From positions 266,977 to 330,976 of the forward strand of contig NZ_CABVIY010000009.1 of NCBI RefSeq assembly GCF_902498195.1: a stretch of 64,000 nt of DNA, read 5' to 3'. How positions within the stretch are numbered: position 1 is the first letter of the stretch; every line of letters starts with the position of its first letter. The DNA comes from Pseudomonas fluorescens (GTDB taxonomy: Bacteria; Pseudomonadota; Gammaproteobacteria; Pseudomonadales; Pseudomonadaceae). A program made the position numbers and the translations under genes. The notes under the pieces are model-generated. The model was not told where the DNA came from. It saw only the letters and a program-made list of their open reading frames with translations, and made no database searches. This document shows positions 1 to 6,740 of the stretch, piece after piece.

Positions 1-381
1 ATGGTGTTGGCCAAGGGGCGGTATGCGATCCCGCGCCGCGACGGGCACATCCTGATTGGCAGTACGCTGGAGCACGAAGGCTACGACAAGACGCCGACCG
101 ACTCGGCGCTGGAAAGCCTCAAGGCCTCGGCGGTGGAGTTGATACCCGCGTTGGCGGATGCCGAAGTGGTGGGGCATTGGGCCGGCTTGAGGCCGGGTTC
201 GCCGGAAGGCATTCCCTACATTGGCCGGGTCCCGGGGTTTGACGGGTTGTGGCTCAACTGCGGGCATTTCCGCAATGGCTTGGTGCTGGCGCCGGCGTCG
301 TGTCAGTTGTTTGCCGATGTGATGCTGGGGCGCGAGCCGATTATTGATCCGGCGCCGTATGCGCCGACCGGGCGGATCTGA
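1..381 (+). CDS. thiO: Glycine oxidase ThiO, C-terminal part (cut by window edge)
   Basis: The last 126 residues of a FAD-dependent amino acid oxidase of the ThiO family. ThiO oxidises glycine to iminoglycine, which feeds thiazole synthesis for thiamine. Visible are the conserved HWAGLRPGSP and NCGHFRNGLVLAPAS segments of the C-terminal FAD and substrate region. The frame is open at base 1, so the N-terminal FAD-binding part lies upstream and the first ATG here is not the real start. It converges with pilR, with a 71-bp palindrome between them. The family call rests on these motifs and on the thiO-pilR adjacency I recall from other Pseudomonas. Confidence 0.88.
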   Translation: MVLAKGRYAIPRRDGHILIGSTLEHEGYDKTPTDSALESLKASAVELIPALADAEVVGHWAGLRPGSPEGIPYIGRVPGFDGLWLNCGHFRNGLVLAPASCQLFADVMLGREPIIDPAPYAPTGRI

Positions 382-390
382 AGCAAAATC

Positions 391-461
391 AAAAGATCGC
401 AGCCTGCGGCAGCTCCTACAAGTACGTTTCCTGTAGGAGCTGCCGCAGGCTGCGATCTTTT
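391..461. repeat. Perfect 30-bp inverted repeat (REPIN-like) between thiO and pilR
   Basis: Two 30-base arms separated by 11 bases form a perfect palindrome containing TGTAGGAGCTGCCGCAGGCT and its complement. It fills the space between two convergent genes, so it could act as a bidirectional terminator, but there is only a short T run. The same family recurs in short form at 31599-31633. Confidence 0.85.
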
Positions 462-467
462 AACATT

Positions 468-1799
468 TCAATCCAGCCCTAATTTCTTCAGCCTGTAGCG
501 CATCGAACGAAACGACAAATTCAACCGCTGAGCCGCCGCCGTGCGGTTCCAGCGGGTTTCCTCCAGCGCCTGGAGAATCAACTGGCGTTCGACGTTTTCC
601 AGATAGGCCTCCAGATTGTCGATCTGCGTCAGGTCCGGCACGCTCCCTTCCGCAGTACAGTTACCTTCGGCCAGTCGCAAGTCGCCGGCTTCGATCTGCT
701 TGTTTTCGCACAGCGTGTGCGCCCGTTCGAGCATGTTCTCCAGTTCCCGCACATTGCCCGGGAATCGGTAGCTTTTCAGCGCTTCAAGGGCTTGCGGGTG
801 AAGTTTTGCAACCGCTTGCCCCGTCTCGGCGGCCAGGCGCTTGAGCACATGGCCGGCAAGCGTTTCGATATCGTCGCGACGCTCGCGCAAGGACGGCACC
901 CGCAGTTCGATCACGTTCAGCCGGTAGTACAAATCCTGGCGAAAGCGCTCGGCAGCGACTTCAGTGGCGAGGTCTTTGTGGGTGGCGCAGAGAATGCGTA
1001 CGTCGACCACCATTTCCTGCTGCCCGCCGACGCTGCGCACGGCTTTCTCCTGAATGGCCCTCAGCAGTTTGACCTGCATCGGCAACGGCAGGTCGGCCAC
1101 TTCGTCGAGGAACAGGGTGCCGCCGTGGGCGGCCTGGAACAGGCCGGGCTTGTCTTCGATGGCGCCGCTGAAGCTGCCTTTGCGATGGCCGAAAAACTCG
1201 CTTTCCATCAGCTCCGACGGGATGGCGCCGCAATTGACCGGAACAAAGGGTTGGTTGGCGCGTGGTCCACGGTCATGGATCAGGCGCGCGACCAGTTCCT
1301 TGCCGCTGCCGGATTCGCCGCTGATGTACACCGGGGCCTGGCTGCGCGCCAGTTTATCGATCTGTTTACGCAGGTTGCGCATGGGCAATGAATCACCCAG
1401 CAAGCGGCGATCGATCGCAAGGCCGGGGGTGGGCAGCAGCAGGGCGCTGGTGACCAGTTCCCGCAGGCGGGTGAGGTCCACCGGTTTGCTCAGGAAGTCG
1501 AAGGCGCCGGCCTTGAGGGCGTTGATCGCGGTATCGACACTGCCATACGCGGTGATCATGGCCACCGGCACTTGCGGGTAGCGTTGCTGGATATGCTGGA
1601 CCAGTTCAAGACCGGTGCCGTCCGGCAGGCGCATGTCGGTCAGGCACAGATCGAAACTCTCGCGCTTGAGCAGGGCCAGGGCCTCGCCAGCGTTGCGGGC
1701 ACTCCAGGTATCGAGCTTCATCCGTCCCAGGGTGATTTCCAGGAGTTCGCGGATGTCCGGTTCGTCGTCGACGATCAGGACTTTTTGCCGTGGGCTCAT
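468..1799 (-). CDS. pilR: Type IV pilus two-component response regulator PilR (sigma-54 activator)
   Basis: 443 residues with NtrC-type architecture. The receiver domain (about 1-120) has an acidic pocket and phospho-acceptor D55 in LTDMRLPDG. The central AAA+ domain has Walker A GESGSGKE, and a C-terminal Fis-type helix-turn-helix ends in RSMRYRLKKLGLD. PilR activates pilA transcription with RNA polymerase sigma-54. The start was moved to the ATG of MSPRQKVLIVDDE; the longer open frame overlaps pilS and is implausible. pilS ends 2 bases upstream, so the two are co-transcribed. The sigma-54 contact loop reads GSFSGA rather than the usual GAFTGA. A pilA gene with a -24/-12 promoter lies at 24.8 kb. 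Confidence 0.95.
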   Translation of the reverse strand: MSPRQKVLIVDDEPDIRELLEITLGRMKLDTWSARNAGEALALLKRESFDLCLTDMRLPDGTGLELVQHIQQRYPQVPVAMITAYGSVDTAINALKAGAFDFLSKPVDLTRLRELVTSALLLPTPGLAIDRRLLGDSLPMRNLRKQIDKLARSQAPVYISGESGSGKELVARLIHDRGPRANQPFVPVNCGAIPSELMESEFFGHRKGSFSGAIEDKPGLFQAAHGGTLFLDEVADLPLPMQVKLLRAIQEKAVRSVGGQQEMVVDVRILCATHKDLATEVAAERFRQDLYYRLNVIELRVPSLRERRDDIETLAGHVLKRLAAETGQAVAKLHPQALEALKSYRFPGNVRELENMLERAHTLCENKQIEAGDLRLAEGNCTAEGSVPDLTQIDNLEAYLENVERQLILQALEETRWNRTAAAQRLNLSFRSMRYRLKKLGLD

Positions 1800-1801
1800 G
1801 T

Positions 1802-3391
1802 TCAACTTTGTTTCCGTCCGTGAGCAAAGGTGATGCGAAAGCAGCCGCCGCCTTGGCGTGGTTTGAAGTCTAGGCGCGCCTGGTTGCTTTCGCACAGCTC
1901 ACGGGACAGATACAGCCCCAGGCCGGTGCCCTGGTGGCTGGTGGTGAAAAACGGTTCGAATAATTGCGCTTGATGGTCCGGGGTGACGCCGGGGCCATCG
2001 TCGACGATGTCGAGGATCGGCAACTGGCTATCCGGATCGGTGAACAACTCCAGCCAGACCTGCGCCTGATCGTGGCACTGGGCGCTGTGGCGCCAGGCGT
2101 TGCGTATCAGGTTGTCGAGAATCTGGTTCAACTGGTTCGGGTCCATCAAGGTCTTGAAGTCACCGGGGGCGATGTGCAGATGGATCTGCTGGCGCTCGGT
2201 CGCGCCCTCGCGGATTTCGGAGACGAACTGTTGCAGCCAGGGCTTCAGGTCCAGCCGTTGCGCAACGGTTTGCTGGCGGCGGGACAATTGCAGGACGTTT
2301 TCGATAACCCGATTCATTCGCTGAGAGTGGTCTTGGATAATCTGGGTCAGACGTTGATCCGCGCTGTTCAGTTCCTCGGATTCTCGTAATAGCTGCGCGG
2401 CGTGACTGATGGCGCCCAGCGGGTTGCGGATTTCGTGGGCAATGCCGGCGGTCAGGCGCCCGAGGGCGGCAAGCTTCAGCTGTTGGGCCTGCTGGGCGAT
2501 CTGGGCGAGGTCTTCGAGAAAGACCAGGGTCTGGTGCTGCGGGCTCGGGGCCAGCGCAATGAAGCTCGGTTGCAGCTCCATGCCGCTACCAGCGACTTTC
2601 AGGCTTTGGGGGCGCAGCGTTGGGTTGCTGAGCCACAGGTGCAGGCGTTCGACCAGCGCGGGCACATGGTCGTCGATCAGGCAGCCTTCCAGGGGGCCGC
2701 AGCCGAGCAGTGACAGGGCACTGTGGTTGGCCAGTTGCACGCGCCGCTGCTCGTCGAGCACCAGAATACCGGTGCGCATGCGTTGCAGGATCAGGGCATT
2801 GAGCGCTTCCAGGCCAACGACTTCGCTGGCCTTCTGCTCCGCCAGGGTTTCACTGACTTGCAGGCGTCGCATCAAGGCTTGCACCAACAGCGCCGCGGCA
2901 AAACACAGCGCGCCGAGGGTGCCGACCTGCAAATAATCATTGGGACTGGGGAGATGGCTGATGTTCAGCAGGAAACTCGAACCGACGATACCGAGGGCAC
3001 CGACGGCGGCAATCAGCAGGCCGATGCGTCTTCGCAGCAACGTATTGCTGATGGCCACCGAGACGATCAGCAAGTTGCCAATGGCGCTGCCCACGCCGCC
3101 GCCCGCGAAGAACAGAGCGCACAGCAGCAAGATGTCGAGCAGCGCCAGGCTGAACAGTTGCGCCGGGTGGCGGGTGTTCTCGAAGAACACCACCAGCAGA
3201 ATATTCAGCACCAGATACAACCAACTGCCATTGCGCAGCAGTTCGTCATTGGCTGAGGTCAGCAACCGGTTGTCCATGTTGCTGGAGATCAGCAGCACCA
3301 GGATGATGCCGACGCTTAACCGGTAGAGATGATAAAGGCGCAGCAGTCGCTGGGCCTGTTTGTCGCCGTGAGTGGACGACTCAGCGATCAC
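1802..3391 (-). CDS. pilS: Type IV pilus sensor histidine kinase PilS
   Basis: 529 residues. About six hydrophobic segments lie within residues 20-175, followed by a PAS-like region (about 195-300). The dimerisation/phospho-acceptor motif AGIAHEIRNP carries H319. The ATPase domain shows the N box (NLIRNAWRHS), G1 (DDGPGV) and G2 (GTGLGLYLS) motifs. PilS phosphorylates PilR to control pilin synthesis; in P. aeruginosa it senses PilA levels in the membrane. It precedes pilR with a 2-base gap. Its start overlaps the end of the small upstream gene by 11 bases, suggesting one transcript for all three. Confidence 0.95.
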   Translation of the reverse strand: MIAESSTHGDKQAQRLLRLYHLYRLSVGIILVLLISSNMDNRLLTSANDELLRNGSWLYLVLNILLVVFFENTRHPAQLFSLALLDILLLCALFFAGGGVGSAIGNLLIVSVAISNTLLRRRIGLLIAAVGALGIVGSSFLLNISHLPSPNDYLQVGTLGALCFAAALLVQALMRRLQVSETLAEQKASEVVGLEALNALILQRMRTGILVLDEQRRVQLANHSALSLLGCGPLEGCLIDDHVPALVERLHLWLSNPTLRPQSLKVAGSGMELQPSFIALAPSPQHQTLVFLEDLAQIAQQAQQLKLAALGRLTAGIAHEIRNPLGAISHAAQLLRESEELNSADQRLTQIIQDHSQRMNRVIENVLQLSRRQQTVAQRLDLKPWLQQFVSEIREGATERQQIHLHIAPGDFKTLMDPNQLNQILDNLIRNAWRHSAQCHDQAQVWLELFTDPDSQLPILDIVDDGPGVTPDHQAQLFEPFFTTSHQGTGLGLYLSRELCESNQARLDFKPRQGGGCFRITFAHGRKQS

Positions 3392-3614
3392 TGGAACCGG
3401 GGCCTTGCTCCAGATGAGCCTGGCTGCAATACCACTGTTGTTGCAAACTCACGGCGCGATCACGGGGCAAGTGCACGCCGCAATGGGCGCAGCGAACCAT
3501 CGGTGCAGCTTCCAGCTCGGCAGATGACTTGGGCGCGGCAGCCTGGCCCTTGTATTTGCGCCAGAACCACACGGCGGCGGCAATCACGGCGATCCAGAAT
3601 AATAAACGAAGCAT
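3381..3614 (-). CDS. Small membrane-anchored zinc-ribbon-like protein (PP0621 type)
   Basis: 77 residues. One N-terminal hydrophobic helix (about 3-18, LLFWIAVIAAAVWFW) is followed by a short basic stretch and a cytosolic segment with two cysteine/histidine pairs (CAHCGVHLP and YCSQAH), which could hold one metal ion. It resembles a small conserved family found before pilS in Pseudomonas; function unknown. The end overlaps the pilS start by 11 bases, so translational coupling with PilS is likely. Possible roles in pilus signalling are inference only. Confidence 0.75.
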   Translation of the reverse strand: MLRLLFWIAVIAAAVWFWRKYKGQAAAPKSSAELEAAPMVRCAHCGVHLPRDRAVSLQQQWYCSQAHLEQGPGSSDR

Positions 3615-3704
3615 GATGAGCGGCTTTTTGACGGATGAACCCGCAGTTTAGCCGGGGGACATGGCAGGCGCACAGCGCAATTGTTCTGTGCAAAAACAGC
3701 TCAA

Positions 3705-3734
3705 CAAAAAAGGGAGACTCAAGAGTCTCCCTTT
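3705..3734 (-). terminator. Terminator after bamD
   Basis: On the minus strand a GGGAGACTC / GAGTCTCCC hairpin with a 2-base loop is followed by six T. It lies 18 bases past the bamD stop codon, which fits a rho-independent terminator. Confidence 0.85.
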
Positions 3735-3751
3735 CGGTGCCGCCGGTCGTG

Positions 3752-4774
3752 TCAGTCGAACACGCCGAAGGTCATGTAGCTGAACCACGAGCGATCGTCG
3801 TTGTTGCCTTCGGCTTCGTGATTTTCTTCTTCGATTACGTCACCGTCTGCATCTTTAGGCTTGAGTTCGCTAGGAATGGCGTCCTTGGCATCCTGGAACT
3901 GCTTCTGCACGTCCTGGTTGGCGCGGGTTTCGCCTGGTGGCAGCGGCGGACGGGATTCGATCAGGCCCAGGGTGGCCTTGCTCAACCACGAACGGTTGTC
4001 GGCTTCGGCGACCGACGGCACGAACTGACCATCCACCAGGCTTGGGTGGTTCGGGTAGTTGAGTTTCAGGGTTTCGAGGCTGGTGGCCGCCAGGTCGTCC
4101 AGGTGCAGGCGCTGGTAGGATTCAGTCATCACCGCCAGGCCGTCACCAACGGATGGGGTTTCCTGGAAGTTTTCCACCACATAACGGCCACGGTTCGCAG
4201 CGGCGACGTAGGCCTGACGGGTCAGGTAGTAGTCGGCCACGTGAATTTCGTAGGCCGCCAGCAGGTTGCGCAGATAGATCATGCGCTGCTTGGCGTCCGG
4301 CGAGTAGCGGCTGTTGGGGAAGCGGCTGGTCAGCTGGGCGAACTCGTTATAGGAGTCGCGAGCGGCGCCCGGGTCACGCTTGGTCATGTCCAGCGGCAGG
4401 AAACGCGACAGCAGGCCGACGTCCTGGTCGAAAGACGTCAGGCCCTTGAGGTAGTAGGCGTAGTCGACGTTCGGATGCTGCGGATGCAGGCGAATGAAAC
4501 GCTCGGCGGCGGCTTTTGCAGCCTCGGGCTCGGCGTTCTTGTAGTTCGCGTAGATGAGTTCGAGTTGGGCCTGGTCGGCATAGCGACCGAACGGATAACG
4601 TGATTCCAGGGCCTTCAACTTGGCGGTTGCGCTGGTGTAGCTGTTGTTGTCCAGATCGGCCTGAGCCTGTTGGTACAACTCGACTTCACTCAGGTTTTCG
4701 TCTACGACTTCCTTCGATGAGCAAGCAGCGGTCAATGCGAGGATGGCGATCAGCAGCAGGTGTTTCACTTGCAT
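3752..4774 (-). CDS. bamD: Outer membrane assembly lipoprotein BamD
   Basis: 340 residues with a lipoprotein signal peptide (MQVKHLLLIAILALTAAC) whose lipobox LTAAC predicts lipidated C18. TPR-like repeats follow (for example LYQQAQADLDNNSYTSATAKL and FIRLHPQHPNVDYAYYLKGL). BamD is an essential part of the BAM complex that folds beta-barrels into the outer membrane. The C-terminal tail after about residue 270 is acidic. The start is the ATG before the signal peptide; the open frame extends 51 codons further without signal-like sequence. It is divergent from rluD, as in other pseudomonads I recall. Confidence 0.95.
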   Translation of the reverse strand: MQVKHLLLIAILALTAACSSKEVVDENLSEVELYQQAQADLDNNSYTSATAKLKALESRYPFGRYADQAQLELIYANYKNAEPEAAKAAAERFIRLHPQHPNVDYAYYLKGLTSFDQDVGLLSRFLPLDMTKRDPGAARDSYNEFAQLTSRFPNSRYSPDAKQRMIYLRNLLAAYEIHVADYYLTRQAYVAAANRGRYVVENFQETPSVGDGLAVMTESYQRLHLDDLAATSLETLKLNYPNHPSLVDGQFVPSVAEADNRSWLSKATLGLIESRPPLPPGETRANQDVQKQFQDAKDAIPSELKPKDADGDVIEEENHEAEGNNDDRSWFSYMTFGVFD

Positions 4775-4925
4775 GGCGGCTTGCGTCCCTATGACGGCCG
4801 CTGTCTTGGGCGTGGCCGTCCTGTTATGATGAGCGCCCCGTTGAATAGCCTCGGGGCAAAAGACGCCGTATTTAACCACAAGCGCGCAGCCGAAACCAAA
4901 GGCTGTGCCGACGCCTAGTCTGAGC

Positions 4926-5888
4926 ATGTCCGATAAAATTGAACTTCGCGCAGAGGTGCCGTCCGAATTGGGCGGCCAACGCCTCGATCAAGTCGCCGCA
5001 CAATTATTCGCTGAGCACTCGCGCTCGCGCCTTTCCGCCTGGATCAAAGACGGCCGCCTGACTGTGGATGGGGCGGTTATCCGCCCGCGAGACATCGTTC
5101 ACGGTGGCGCCATTCTTGAACTCACTGCCGAGCAGGAAGCTCAGGGCGAATGGGTCGCTCAAGACATTGCCCTGGACATCGTCTATGAAGACGACGACAT
5201 CCTGGTGATCAACAAGCCCGCGGGCCTGGTGGTGCATCCGGCTGCCGGCCACGCCGACGGCACGCTGCTCAACGCCCTGCTGCACCATGTGCCGGACATC
5301 GTCAACGTGCCCCGCGCCGGTATCGTGCACCGTCTGGACAAGGACACCACCGGTCTGATGGTGGTGGCCAAGACCATCCAGGCGCAGACGCAACTGGTGA
5401 CACAGTTGCAGAGCCGCAGCGTCAGCCGCATCTATGAATGCATCGTGATTGGCGTGGTGACCGCCGGCGGCAAGATCAACGCGCCAATCGGTCGTCATGG
5501 CCAGCAGCGCCAGCGCATGGCCGTGATGGAAGGGGGCAAGCAAGCCGTCAGCCATTACCGCGTGCTCGAACGTTTCCGCTCCCACACCCACGTGCGGGTG
5601 AAGCTGGAAACCGGTCGTACGCACCAGATTCGCGTGCACATGGCGCACATCAACTTCCCGTTGGTCGGAGATCCTGCCTATGGCGGTCGTTTCCGTATCC
5701 CGCCGGCCGCCAACCCGACCATGGTCGAGTCGTTGAAAAACTTCCCGCGTCAGGCGCTGCATGCGCGGTTTCTGGAGCTGGATCACCCGACGACCGGTAA
5801 ACGCATGAGCTGGGAGTCGCCGCTGCCGGAAGACTTCGTCTGGTTGCTGACCCTGCTCAAGCAAGACCGCGAGGCGTTCGTCGGATGA
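4926..5888 (+). CDS. rluD: 23S rRNA pseudouridine synthase RluD
   Basis: 320 residues. An N-terminal S4 RNA-binding domain (about 16-75) precedes the RluA-family catalytic domain, with signature HRLDKDTTGL and catalytic D138. RluD makes the pseudouridines in helix 69 of 23S rRNA. The start chosen is MSDKIELRAE; an upstream in-frame ATG adds seven unlikely residues. The stop overlaps the start of pgeF by 4 bases, so the pair forms an operon. Confidence 0.95.
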   Translation: MSDKIELRAEVPSELGGQRLDQVAAQLFAEHSRSRLSAWIKDGRLTVDGAVIRPRDIVHGGAILELTAEQEAQGEWVAQDIALDIVYEDDDILVINKPAGLVVHPAAGHADGTLLNALLHHVPDIVNVPRAGIVHRLDKDTTGLMVVAKTIQAQTQLVTQLQSRSVSRIYECIVIGVVTAGGKINAPIGRHGQQRQRMAVMEGGKQAVSHYRVLERFRSHTHVRVKLETGRTHQIRVHMAHINFPLVGDPAYGGRFRIPPAANPTMVESLKNFPRQALHARFLELDHPTTGKRMSWESPLPEDFVWLLTLLKQDREAFVG

Positions 5889-6610
5889 GTGACTGGCTGA
5901 TTCCTGACTGGCCCGCGCCGGCCGGGGTCAAGGCCTGTGTCACCACCCGTGCGGGTGGCGTCAGTCTGGCGCCATTCGACAGCCTCAACCTGGGCGATCA
6001 TGTCGACGACAGCCCCGAGGCTGTCGCCGAGAATCGCCGTCGTCTGACCGATCAGTTCTCCATTCGACCGGCCTGGTTGCAGCAGGTCCACGGTATTGCC
6101 GTGGCTGATGCCGATCCGGATCAGGTGGTTACCGCTGATGCCAGTTGGACATCGACTCCTGGTATCGCCTGCGCCGCAATGACCGCCGATTGCCTGCCTG
6201 CACTGTTTTGTGACCGTGCCGGCACTCGCGTTGCAGCGGCTCACGCCGGTTGGCGCGGGTTGGCGGCGGGTGTGCTGGAAGCGACTTTCGACAGTCTGGC
6301 CGTGCCACCTGCCGAGGTGCTGGTCTGGCTGGGTCCGGCCATTGGCCCGAAAGCCTTTGAAGTGGGGCCTGAAGTTCGGGAAACCTTCATCGAGCAACTG
6401 CCTGAGGCTGTTGAAGCCTTTGTGCCGAGTCAAAACGAAGGCAAGTTCATGGCCGACATCTATATGCTGGCGCGCCTGCGTCTGGCAGTTCGTGGTGTCA
6501 CCGCAGTCTATGGTGGCGGATTTTGCACCGTGACTGACCCGCGCTTCTTTTCTTACCGCCGTGCGCCCCGCACCGGTCGATTCGCCTCCCTTATCTGGCT
6601 CGAACGCTAG
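5885..6610 (+). CDS. pgeF: Peptidoglycan editing factor PgeF (YfiH, laccase-like domain)
   Basis: 241 residues of the YfiH/DUF152 family. The metal-site residues are in QQVHG, MTADCLPALFCD and AAHAGWRGLAAGV. Family members were described as polyphenol oxidases and, in E. coli, as a factor removing wrongly incorporated L-serine peptidoglycan precursors. It is translationally coupled to rluD by a 4-base overlap. clpB follows 130 bases later behind its own heat-shock promoter, so it is probably a separate unit. Confidence 0.9.
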   Translation: MSDWLIPDWPAPAGVKACVTTRAGGVSLAPFDSLNLGDHVDDSPEAVAENRRRLTDQFSIRPAWLQQVHGIAVADADPDQVVTADASWTSTPGIACAAMTADCLPALFCDRAGTRVAAAHAGWRGLAAGVLEATFDSLAVPPAEVLVWLGPAIGPKAFEVGPEVRETFIEQLPEAVEAFVPSQNEGKFMADIYMLARLRLAVRGVTAVYGGGFCTVTDPRFFSYRRAPRTGRFASLIWLER

Positions 6611-6640
6611 ACTGTTCTGACCTGCATCAACGTCACGACG

Positions 6641-6670
6641 CTTGAAACTCCCAGAATCGACCGCATCTAT
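6641..6670 (+). promoter_or_regulatory. Sigma-32 (RpoH) heat-shock promoter of clpB
   Basis: CTTGAAA at 6641-6647, a 13-base spacer and CCGCATCTAT from 6661 match the RpoH consensus CTTGAAA-N11-16-CCCCATNT with one mismatch. It lies about 70 bases before the clpB start, as expected for a heat-shock chaperone. Confidence 0.8.
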
Positions 6671-6740
6671 TGTGGTATCTGGCAGGTTTCTTCATTCAGG
6701 ATGTTTTATAGGTCCGGCCTGCTCAAAAGGAAGGTGACCC

